DNA from: CAVSUR01 sp052143655
Lineage (GTDB): Bacteria; Actinomycetota; Actinomycetes; Streptosporangiales; Streptosporangiaceae
Reading direction: 5' to 3'
Assembly (NCBI GenBank): GCA_052143655.1
Contig: JBKQSL010000462.1
Span: 1 to 5,850, forward strand
DNA: 5,850 nt
In this document: positions 1 through 5,563 of the stretch, one piece after another
How the letters are laid out: each line of letters opens with the position of its first letter
Position numbering within the stretch: position 1 is the first letter of the stretch
The notes under the pieces: generated by a model
What the model was told of the DNA's origin: nothing
Database searches by the model: none
The model's input: only the letters and a program-made list of their open reading frames with translations
Position numbers and translations under genes: made by a program

Positions 1-213
1 GGACACGGTTTACCAGCTTCCCGTCCCCGCTGACCAATGCCCTTAACTTCACACCAGGCCATTGGCGGGGGATACGGAAGAGGCCTTGGCCCATTCTGGC
101 CAGGACTTCCGTCACGAAAACCAAGAGCTCGAAAGACAGGGCCCGGGTCAAAGTCGGTAGATGGGCATATTGGGCAATGGCGTTGCCTTAAGCATGTGCA
201 GGTGTGCCATTGT

Positions 214-227
214 GTGACGTACGTCAC
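214..227. promoter_or_regulatory. 14-bp perfect palindrome, candidate operator
   Basis: GTGACGTACGTCAC is a perfect inverted repeat with no spacer; it stops being symmetric at 213/228. Palindromes of this size are typical operator sites for dimeric repressors such as TetR- or GntR-type proteins, but no convincing gene starts next to it on either strand, so its target is unknown. It may be the remnant of a promoter region whose gene has decayed, or chance. Confidence 0.3.
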
Positions 228-276
228 CATGCGCGCCAAGGCAGCCGCCGCGACGTAGGGCGACCGCCCGAAGGAA

Positions 277-295
277 GCGGCGGCGCTGCCGCCGC
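277..295. other. GC-rich hairpin, 8-bp perfect stem
   Basis: GCGGCGGC (277-284), a three-base loop GCT and GCCGCCGC (288-295) form a perfect 8-bp stem. Read on the minus strand it is followed by CTTCCTTC, so a weak terminator in that direction is conceivable. No gene ends convincingly beside it, and trinucleotide GC runs of this kind also arise by chance in such DNA. Confidence 0.3.
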
Positions 296-859
296 CAGCA
301 GTGGCGGAATCTCATAGGCGCGAGCCGCTGACTGCGGGTGCTGCGCCGGATCTGCTGCCCGGTGCCTCGCGGCTTGCGGCGGAGCGCGGCGGAGGCCGTC
401 CGGCTGGCGCGCGCCGACGGTGTGCCCTTGAAGCCATAGAGAAAGTTGTCGCAGGCTAAGGGCGAGTGGTTCACGAGCAGGCGGACGATCAGCCGCGCCC
501 TGAACTGACATGACACAGCACCAGACGCCGATTCGGGCGCCTATCGGGCACGATCAAGCGCGTCAACGGCACAAACACTCGGCGGCAGATTGACTCTTCT
601 GCGCGGTGTCCGGGTTCATGCTGTACGAGCCGCGGGTCGCGCAGATCGGCGGGAATGGGCGCCTTGCCGGGGAGATTCTGGTTACGCAACGTGAGCCGGA
701 TGCGGGACCCATCTCTCCCGACTCCAGGTCAGGTCGTTGCCGTCACGGCCTTGATGATGATGGCGCAGAGGTCGTGCCAGGTGATCGACAACGGAACAGA
801 GGCGGATTATTGCTTATGCCAGGGCCAGCGCCCGGACCTGTGGCGTCCGATCTCCCGGC

Positions 860-868
860 AAAGGAGGT
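860..868 (+). promoter_or_regulatory. Orphan strong Shine-Dalgarno sequence
   Basis: AAAGGAGGT is a near-perfect match to the 3' end of 16S rRNA, but none of ATG, GTG or TTG occurs in the next 17 bases. It may mark a gene start lost by deletion. It lies just upstream of the -10 box for the VOC gene, so it is not the ribosome site of that gene, which has its own GAGGAG. Confidence 0.35.
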
Positions 869-878
869 ACCGCGCCGC

Positions 879-884
879 TAGGAT
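879..884 (+). promoter_or_regulatory. Predicted -10 box of the VOC gene
   Basis: TAGGAT matches the actinobacterial housekeeping -10 consensus (TAGRRT-like). No good -35 hexamer is visible 16-18 bases upstream. A start about 7 bases downstream would give a leader of roughly 35 nt before the ATG at 927. Confidence 0.4.
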
Positions 885-926
885 CACCGCGCCGGTGCCT
901 ATCGGCCTCGACAAGAGGAGAATCCA

Positions 927-1289
927 ATGCTGTCTGATGCCAGCCTTCCCTGCCGTGCAGCGACCTGGAACGAGCCAAGTCGTTTTACGCAGATAAGCTC
1001 GGGCTCACGCCGGCCAGCGAGCAGTCGGCCGGGGCCTTCTACGAGGGACGCGACGGGACCAGGTTCATCCTGTTCCCCAGCAGCGGCAGCGCGTCCGGCT
1101 CGCACAGTCAGATGGGCTTCATGGTCGCCGACATCGACGCTGAAGTCCGCGACCTCAGGCAGCGGGGCGTGCAGTTCGCGCAGTATGACTTCTCCGGCTT
1201 CGACAAGCATCGCCGATGCGGGCGGGGTCCGCGCGGCCTGGTTCAAGGACAGCGAGGGCAACCTGCTGGGACTCGTCCAGCAGGCGTAG
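927..1289 (+). pseudogene. VOC-superfamily (glyoxalase/bleomycin-resistance-like) protein, frameshifted
   Basis: The start is ATG 927 with GAGGAG at 915-920, six bases ahead; the stop is TAG 1287-1289. The length (120 codons) suits a single-domain vicinal oxygen chelate protein, a family of metal-dependent lyases, dioxygenases and antibiotic-binding proteins. Three frame segments together give a normal member. The start frame (927) reads MLSDA. A second frame, from about 941 to 1207, reads SLPCSDLERAKSFYADKLGL, then AFYEGRDGTRFILFPSS and MGFMVADIDAEVRDLRQRGV. The original frame resumes near 1209 with GVRAAWFKDSEGNLLGLVQQ. The first shift is a net one-base loss (or two-base gain) around 930-947, the second a net one-base gain (or two-base loss) near 1207-1209. 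They restore the frame, and the start frame has no stop throughout, so a 120-residue protein with a scrambled core could still be made. A TGA at 935-937 closes the core frame upstream. Its substrate cannot be predicted. Two sequencing errors are the alternative to true decay. Confidence 0.8.
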
Positions 1290-1299
1290 CCGCCGTCAC

Positions 1300-1315
1300 C
1301 CGGACCACGATCCGG
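1300..1315 (+). terminator. Short hairpin after the VOC gene, possible terminator
   Basis: CCGGA (1300-1304), a six-base loop and TCCGG (1311-1315) form a 5-bp stem 10 bases after the VOC stop codon, followed by CGCTTTCC rather than a real T-run. The position supports termination; the short stem makes it uncertain. Confidence 0.35.
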
Positions 1316-1620
1316 CGCTTTCCGCATCGCCGCTTACCGGCCCGGCCGGTTCCTGCTGCCGGATTGCCGTTCTTCACACCCACCTGCCCCTACCCTCGGC
1401 GGCAGGGCCGCGCATCCCGGAGCCGAGTTCCCCTCTGCCTGGCGCGCAGATCAAACACTTATGCGCGCGAAACGGTGCCCGACCGGAGTCGCGGCCGGTA
1501 GCACCGAACGGCGGGAGTGGGCGCTCCGAAGACATCGCGGCAGGGTCACGGAGTGTGACGGACTCGCGGGAGCCAAAGGCGCCGGAGCGCCGAATATGGA
1601 TTCCTATGGGTCTGGTCGAC
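1316..1620. other. Intergenic stretch, nothing recognised
   Basis: Open frames cross this stretch on both strands, but none has a ribosome site or a peptide I recognise, and codon bias does not single one out. The only structure seen is a small GGCGC-cgga-GCGCC hairpin near 1577. It probably holds the 3' flanks of the VOC gene and of the converging small membrane-protein gene. Confidence 0.5.
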
Positions 1621-2094
1621 TTATGCAGGACGGGGCGTACATATCGGCCCTTCGGTGCGGGGCATGTGGTCTGGCGGGTCGTCCTCGAAAGCGCGGCTGA
1701 GATCCTCGTCCGGTGATGACGTGGCGCATGCGCTTCGGCATTGACCGCATCCATGACTGTCGCGCGGGCCGTGTGGCTCAAAGAGCGTCGGCGCGCGCGG
1801 CTGATCGGGCGCAGCAATCGCGGCATCTGACCTTTCGGACATGACAATCACGCGGTGTGCGGCGAGCGGCGCGGCAGCCTGCTGGGACGGGATCCCATGG
1901 ACCTCCTGCAGCCACTCGATGCCCTCGCTGTGAAAGCCGACGATGCGCCGTGCGGCGGCCCGAAGCGGCCCTCGGGCTGGTCCGGACAGCGACCAGGCGC
2001 GGTCCTCGCGCCTGCTGGCCACCGCGACCAGCACGGCCGCGAGGATCGGCACGCTCAGCACGGTTGCACCCATGACGACCAGCACCAGCACCAT
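1621..2094 (-). CDS. Small single-pass membrane protein of unknown function
   Basis: The start is ATG 2092-2094, with GGGAGG (complement of 2103-2108) eight bases ahead; the stop is TAA at 1621-1623, giving 157 residues. An in-frame upstream ATG at 2175 would extend the frame by 27 residues, but the ribosome site supports 2094. Residues 1-25 are a strongly hydrophobic segment (VLVLVVMGATVLSVPILAAV), followed at about 27-30 by SRRED and then a basic region with LRAAARRIVGFHSEG. This layout, an N-terminal anchor with a basic cytoplasmic stretch, resembles small membrane-anchored proteins of unknown function in actinobacteria; that resemblance is from memory. Beyond about residue 60 the sequence loses character (proline, cysteine and histidine clusters) and third-position GC falls, so the native protein may have been shorter and the tail may be read-through created by a frameshift. 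No partner gene is evident and no function is proposed. The N-terminal part is the firmer claim. Confidence 0.5.
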   Translation of the reverse strand: MVLVLVVMGATVLSVPILAAVLVAVASRREDRAWSLSGPARGPLRAAARRIVGFHSEGIEWLQEVHGIPSQQAAAPLAAHRVIVMSERSDAAIAAPDQPRAPTLFEPHGPRDSHGCGQCRSACATSSPDEDLSRAFEDDPPDHMPRTEGPICTPRPA

Positions 2095-2478
2095 GACCTT
2101 CGCCTCCCGCTGAACCCCGCCTCGCTGAGCCGCTGTCGCGCGGTCCGGCTGGGGGGTAACTAGGACGCTAGGCACTAAGGCCCGGAGTCACCATGAAGGA
2201 AGGCCACAGGAGCACCCACAGGTTGTGCGGTGGTCTGCACGCAGGTATGACCCGGCGGCGAACTGTAATCTGCCGGCGCCGCGGTCCGCTAGCCGAGCGA
2301 GCCGATCTGGCGGTCTATCTGAAGCGCGCGGTTCTCCGCCATGATGTCCCGGCTCGAACAGCGCCGCGGCACTGCTCAAGTACGAGGCCGCCGGCCCCGA
2401 GATCACGCCTCGTGGGTGGTGGCCGCGTGGCGGTTGAGAGCGGCACAGAACAGCCGGTTAGCGGCGCAGTACAGCCGG
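2095..2478. other. Gap between the membrane-protein gene and the regulator, no firm gene
   Basis: This holds the upstream region of the small membrane-protein gene (about 2095-2200) and the 3' flank of the regulator. On the minus strand a GTGACT hexamer (2186-2191) and a TAGCGT hexamer (2165-2170) could be a promoter, but the 15-bp spacer is short. A plus-strand ATG at 2193 has GGAG five bases ahead, yet its frame runs arginine-rich into the 3' end of the regulator with no recognisable feature. A minus-strand MAENRALQIDRQIGSLG peptide near 2292-2342 looks coiled-coil-like but has no ribosome site. Confidence 0.4.
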
Positions 2479-2482
2479 TTAG
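2431..2482. repeat. Imperfect 21-24 bp tandem repeat across the regulator stop codon
   Basis: ACAGCCGGTTAG occurs exactly at 2450-2461 and at 2471-2482, 21 bp apart. A degenerate third unit begins CGGTTGAG at 2431. Because the period is a multiple of three, the regulator TAA (2479-2481) is followed in frame by a second TAA at 2458-2460. A local duplication of the gene end is the simplest explanation. Confidence 0.55.
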
Positions 2483-4971
2483 GTGCCGGGCGGGACTCTG
2501 CCGAGGGCGAGGTCGATGGCCTGGTCGAGGCTGAGCGCCATGCCGCAGGCGGAGGCCCGCTGGACCTGCTCATCGCCTAGGGCCGCACGTGCCTGGCCGA
2601 GGCTTTCCCGGCGGTAGCGGTCATCCAGCCCTTCCCACTGAACTCCCGTCTGGTCGCACAGGGCCTGCCCGGCGCCGTGCAGGACCGCTGCCCGGTGCCA
2701 GTCACCCAGGTCGGTGGCCAGCGACGCCAGGCCGTTGATGGCGCTGCCGATGCCTCTCTTGCTGCCGATCCGGCGGCTGGTCCGGAGGGCTTCCTCGAAT
2801 CTGGACCGGGCCCCGTCGAGGTCGTGTTCGGCCCGCAGTACCCAGCCCAGGTTCTCTGACTCGATGGGGTGCGGGTCGCCGATTGCCTCGCCGGCTCGTA
2901 TGGCGGCTTCCAGGTGAGCCCGGGCAGCTGGGATGTCGCCCATCCCCAGGGCAGCCCAGCCGGCATTGTTGTGCAGAGTTCGCTTGGTTGTGACGTCGCC
3001 GGAACGCTCGGTGCAGGCGATGGCCTCGGCGTACAGCGGCCCGGACGCCGCCGCGCCGACGGCCCAGGCGTGCACCATCAGGCACATGCCGAGCAGCACG
3101 TCGTCGCCGAGTTGGCGTGCCCGCCCGACCGCCTCCTGTGCCAGCGGCCGCGCTCGCTCCAGCTCGCCGGCCCAGATATATGCCCAGCCCAGCACGCCGT
3201 GGGACAGGGCGAGCAGCCGGTTGTCGCCGAGCCCGCCGGCGACCTCGTCCGCCTGCTCGGCCAGCCGCAGGCTTACGGCCAGGTCCGTGAACATGGTGAT
3301 GGAGGCGGCGGTGAGCAGCGCTTCGGCGAACAGCGCGGGGTCGGCGGCGGCTTCGGGCCGCCGGAGCACGGGCACGAGCAGCCCGGCCGCTTCCTCGTTC
3401 CGGTGACGCGCTGCCCAGTACGGCCGCAGCGCGACGCCGAACCGCAGGACCTGCGAGGTGCCGTCCGGTTCGCCGGCCGCGTGCTCGGCGGCACGCCGCA
3501 GGTTCGCCTGGTCGGCGTCCAGCCGGGTGAGCCAGCTGCCCTGGCCGGGCCCGGTCAGGTGCGGGGCCGCGGTTTCGGCCACGGACAGGTAGTGCGCGCA
3601 GTGCGCCGCTGCCACGGCGGCGGCCTGATCGTCGCCGGCCTCGGCCAGGCGGTCGGCGGCGAACTGGCGGATGGTCTCCAGCAGCCGGTAGCGCATGGAT
3701 GGCCCGGCCGGCTCGGCCACGACCAGGCTCTTGTCCACCAGCGAGCCGAGCAGGCCGGTGACGTCGAGCGCCTTGATGTCGCCGACGCCGCAGACCGCTT
3801 CGGCGGCGTCCAGATCGAAACTGGCGGCGAACACCGGCAGGCGCCGCAGCAGCACCTGCTCGGCGCGGTTGAGCAGCGAATAGGACCAGTTGACGGTCGC
3901 CTCCAGGGTCTGCTGCCGCGGCAGGGCGGTGCGGCTTCCCCCGGTGAGCAGCCGGAACCGCTGATCCAGCCGGCCGGCCAGCTCCTTCAGTGACATCGAC
4001 CGCAGCCGGGCGGCGGCCAGCTCGATGGCCAGCGGCAGCCCGTCCAGCCGCCGGCAGATCGAGATCACCAGCGGAGCGGTCCGCTCGTCCACCGACAGGC
4101 CGGTGCCCTGCGCGCTGGCCCGCTCGATTAACAGCGCGACCGCATCGGAGGACTCAGCCGCCGGCAAGCCGGACTCGCCGGGCCCGGGAAGCGACAGCGG
4201 CGGCACCCGGTAGATGGCCTCCCCGCCGATGCCCAGCGGCTCACGGCTGGTGGCCACCAGGTGCACTCTCGGGCACCTGCGCACGATGGCCTCGGCGGCC
4301 TTGGCGCAGCCGCCGACCAGGTGCTCGCAGCTGTCCAGCACGATCAGGATCTCCTGCGGGGCCAGCGCATCCAGCAGCAGGTCCAGGGCCGGCCGGCCCG
4401 GCTGGGCGGCGATCCTCAGCGCCCGGCAGACGGCCGCCGCCACCGCATCCTGGTCGGCGACCGCGGCCAGCTCCACTAGCCAGACCCCATCCCCGGGCCC
4501 GTCGAGCAGCCCGGCGGCCAGCTGCAGGGCCAGCCGGGTCTTGCCGCACCCCCCGGCCCCGGTCAGCGTGACCAGGCGGCAGGATTCCGCCAGGGCCCGG
4601 ATGTCGGCCAGCTCCCGGTCTCGTCCGATGAACGACGCCAGCTGGGCCGGGAGATTGCCCGGCAGCGCCCCGGTCACTGCCGCCAGCGCCGCGGGTGGCC
4701 TTCCGTGCACGGCCGCCAGCACATCGCCGGCCGGTGCCCGCCCGCGGGCCGCCGAAACGAACAGGCCGCGCGCTCGCCCGTCCAGCCCCAGCGCGCCGGC
4801 CAGCAGGACGGCGGTGTCCTTGCGGGCGGTGCGGTTGATGCCCCGCTCCAGGTCACTGACCGCCCGCTGGCTCACCTGCGCGGCCCCGGCCAGCTCCTCC
4901 TGGGTCAGCCCGGCATCGGCCCTCAGCTGCCGCAGCAGCCCGCCGAACCCCAGCGCAGCCCGCTCCGCCAC
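2479..4971 (-). CDS. XRE-family HTH / NB-ARC ATPase / TPR transcriptional regulator
   Basis: This is an 830-residue cytoplasmic STAND-type regulator: ATP binding and hydrolysis switch an HTH protein between states, with the TPR part as likely sensor or protein-docking surface. The start is GTG 4969-4971, with GGAGG (complement of 4978-4982) six bases ahead. The adjacent GTG at 4974 is only three bases from it, and the longer frame back to 5175 adds 68 residues of non-family character across the promoter region. Domains: XRE HTH about 8-62 (LTQEELAGAAQVSQRAVSDL); linker; FIGRDREL at about 114; Walker A GAGGCGKT 138-145; Walker B ILIVLDSCEHL 208-218; VATSREPLGI from 239; GLPLAIELAAAR 311-322; TLEATVNWSYSLL about 355-367; YRLLETIRQFAADRL from 428; then TPR-like helical pairs near 587-622, 663-697, 703-737 and 743-777. 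The usual motifs are present, so it looks active. It resembles the ATPase half of AfsR-type proteins but has XRE instead of a SARP DNA-binding domain. One leucine (residue 281, bases 4129-4131) is a TTA codon. The target and ligand are unknown. Confidence 0.9.
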   Translation of the reverse strand: MAERAALGFGGLLRQLRADAGLTQEELAGAAQVSQRAVSDLERGINRTARKDTAVLLAGALGLDGRARGLFVSAARGRAPAGDVLAAVHGRPPAALAAVTGALPGNLPAQLASFIGRDRELADIRALAESCRLVTLTGAGGCGKTRLALQLAAGLLDGPGDGVWLVELAAVADQDAVAAAVCRALRIAAQPGRPALDLLLDALAPQEILIVLDSCEHLVGGCAKAAEAIVRRCPRVHLVATSREPLGIGGEAIYRVPPLSLPGPGESGLPAAESSDAVALLIERASAQGTGLSVDERTAPLVISICRRLDGLPLAIELAAARLRSMSLKELAGRLDQRFRLLTGGSRTALPRQQTLEATVNWSYSLLNRAEQVLLRRLPVFAASFDLDAAEAVCGVGDIKALDVTGLLGSLVDKSLVVAEPAGPSMRYRLLETIRQFAADRLAEAGDDQAAAVAAAHCAHYLSVAETAAPHLTGPGQGSWLTRLDADQANLRRAAEHAAGEPDGTSQVLRFGVALRPYWAARHRNEEAAGLLVPVLRRPEAAADPALFAEALLTAASITMFTDLAVSLRLAEQADEVAGGLGDNRLLALSHGVLGWAYIWAGELERARPLAQEAVGRARQLGDDVLLGMCLMVHAWAVGAAASGPLYAEAIACTERSGDVTTKRTLHNNAGWAALGMGDIPAARAHLEAAIRAGEAIGDPHPIESENLGWVLRAEHDLDGARSRFEEALRTSRRIGSKRGIGSAINGLASLATDLGDWHRAAVLHGAGQALCDQTGVQWEGLDDRYRRESLGQARAALGDEQVQRASACGMALSLDQAIDLALGRVPPGT

Positions 4972-4977
4972 CACACG

Positions 4978-4982
4978 CCTCC
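4978..4982 (-). promoter_or_regulatory. Ribosome binding site deciding the regulator start
   Basis: GGAGG on the minus strand lies six bases before GTG 4971 and three before GTG 4974. It selects the 4971 start and argues against the ATG at 5175, which would leave no divergent promoter region. Confidence 0.7.
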
Positions 4983-5029
4983 GCCCGCCCGCGCCCTGCA
5001 CCCGGTTTGCGGAGCCGGCCGGGTATCCC

Positions 5030-5058
5030 AGCCTAATCCTGTGCCTTTCCTGTGCCCA
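5030..5058 (-). promoter_or_regulatory. Predicted promoter of the regulator gene
   Basis: On the minus strand TGGGCA (5053-5058, 4 of 6 matches to TTGACA) and TAGGCT (5030-5035, fits TANNNT) are separated by exactly 17 bp. Transcription from about 5023 would give a leader of about 50 nt before GTG 4971. The two 9-bp direct repeats lie almost entirely within the spacer. An alternative -10, GATACC, lies slightly downstream. Confidence 0.4.
5037..5056. repeat. Two exact 9-bp direct repeats, 11-bp period, candidate operator
   Basis: TCCTGTGCC occurs at 5037-5045 and 5048-5056, separated by TT. The 11-bp period places both copies on the same face of the helix. SARP-family activators are known to bind heptameric direct repeats at 11-bp spacing, with the nearer copy about 8 bp from the -10 box. 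Here the right-hand copy ends exactly 8 bp before TATGGT (5065-5070). On the other strand the same repeats sit in the regulator promoter spacer. The bound protein is not known; the XRE regulator itself or a SARP encoded elsewhere are candidates. Confidence 0.5.
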
Positions 5059-5064
5059 GCTACG

Positions 5065-5070
5065 TATGGT
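5065..5070 (+). promoter_or_regulatory. Predicted -10 box of the divergent small gene
   Basis: TATGGT fits TANNNT. There is no good -35 hexamer at 16-18 bp; the direct repeat occupies that position, as expected for an activator-dependent promoter. A start near 5077 would give a leader of about 64 nt before ATG 5141. Confidence 0.35.
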
Positions 5071-5140
5071 GACCGGCCGGCCTGCTGGCGACCCTGGGCT
5101 CAACGGACAGCCACCAATGCCGGGAACGGAGATGGCCCTC

Positions 5141-5419
5141 ATGTACCAGCTCACCCAGCTCGCCGACGAAATCAACCGCCAGCGGCTCGCTCATGCCAGC
5201 CAGCAGCGCCCAGCCCAGCGCCTGCTCACGAACCGCCGCGCCGAGTGGCGCATGCGCCGCGCAGCCCGCCAGCCCGCGCTGGCCGCGGAGGGACCCAGAC
5301 TGCAGGACCGCAGCGATCCCGTCCAGCCCGGGCAGATAATGAGCTTGGAGGGGGCCCCGTGGTCCTGGCCGCCCCTGGCGGGCCAGCCCCGGGCAGCCGG
5401 TGAGGACCCTGGCCGGTGA
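5141..5419 (+). CDS. Small basic protein of unknown function, divergent from the regulator
   Basis: The start is ATG 5141, with GGAG (5128-5131) nine bases ahead; the stop is TGA 5417-5419, giving 92 residues. In-frame ATGs at 5117 and 5132 are poorer because their ribosome-site spacing does not fit. The first half reads as a real protein: MYQLTQLADEINRQRL, then an arginine- and glutamine-rich helix ending RRAEWRMRRAARQP. About 87 percent of the first 55 codons end in G or C, against about 80 percent GC at first positions. The second half is proline- and glycine-rich and less biased, so the tail may have been altered. Short helical arginine-rich proteins of this kind are common and uncharacterised in actinobacteria, often beside regulators (from memory). 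A hairpin directly after the stop supports the gene end. It shares a 169-bp divergent upstream region with the regulator, suggesting joint control. A minus-strand frame overlaps it and cannot be fully excluded. Confidence 0.55.
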   Translation: MYQLTQLADEINRQRLAHASQQRPAQRLLTNRRAEWRMRRAARQPALAAEGPRLQDRSDPVQPGQIMSLEGAPWSWPPLAGQPRAAGEDPGR

Positions 5420-5439
5420 CCGGGCCATCGCCGGCCCGG
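5420..5439 (+). terminator. Perfect 7-bp GC hairpin after the small gene
   Basis: CCGGGCC (5420-5426), loop ATCGCC and GGCCCGG (5433-5439) begin one base after the TGA of the small gene. There is no T-run, as is usual for hairpin terminators in high-GC actinobacteria. The symmetry allows function in both directions. Confidence 0.5.
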
Positions 5440-5543
5440 ACCCTGCATAAAGCTGCTGCTGCGGAAATCGGGCACATGTTGCGATCGTCGTAACGGCCGC
5501 CCATGTCAGGGTCCGCATACTGATTCATGCCGAGCCGGTAAGG

Positions 5544-5563
5544 GGCTCTTCGATGTTAGCCGG
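5544..5563 (+). repeat. Putative terminal inverted repeat of the ISL3-family element
   Basis: GGCTCTTCGATGTTAGCCGG reads inward from the element boundary. The transposase stop (TTA on the plus strand, 5556-5558) lies within it, a compact arrangement often seen in insertion sequences. The length of the repeat cannot be set without the other end. Confidence 0.45.

Larger units (their letters stand above)
1..926. other. Left stretch without a recognisable gene
   Basis: No reading frame here has a convincing combination of ribosome site, start codon and recognisable protein. A plus-strand frame is open from the window edge (base 3) to a TAA at 189-191; it could be the tail of a gene cut by the edge, but only about two thirds of its codons end in G or C, which is low for this DNA, and I do not recognise the peptide. 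Several overlapping minus-strand frames between 148 and 689 are arginine- and proline-rich and look like chance open frames in GC-rich DNA. The first 200 bases look less GC-rich than the rest. The recognisable items are a palindrome, a hairpin, an orphan ribosome site and a -10 box, listed separately. Confidence 0.5.

Noticed and set aside
509..592. 27-codon plus-strand peptide starting MTQHQTPIRAP
   Set aside because: No ribosome site and no recognisable feature.
1716..1844. 42-codon plus-strand frame MTWRMRFGIDRIHDC and so on
   Set aside because: No ribosome site, and antisense to the small membrane-protein frame. It shares a GTGGCGCATGCGC string with 5246-5258, probably chance.
2193..2534. 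Plus-strand frame with GGAG five bases before ATG 2193
   Set aside because: Arginine-rich, no recognisable domain, and overlaps the 3' end of the regulator.
2869..3993. Long plus-strand open frame antisense to the regulator
   Set aside because: Mirror frame of a GC-rich gene; the opposite strand has full domain motifs, while this frame has no recognisable domain.
4214..5140. Upstream part of a long plus-strand frame that runs into the small basic protein
   Set aside because: Antisense to the HTH and Walker A coding region, serine/alanine/proline-rich low complexity. Only the section from ATG 5141 has a ribosome site and protein-like sequence.
4972..5175. N-terminal extension of the regulator to an ATG at 5175
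   Set aside because: The extra 68 residues precede the HTH domain without family character, the ATG lacks a ribosome site, and it would swallow the divergent promoter region and part of the small gene. GTG 4971 has GGAGG at ideal spacing.
5060..5528. Minus-strand frames starting MRTLTWAA (5518) or MNQYADPDMGG (5528)
   Set aside because: Neither has a ribosome site; the first would end inside the divergent promoter region. They overlap the plus-strand small gene, which has better codon bias and signals. The start at 5528 is mildly protein-like and is the best alternative if the small gene proves false.
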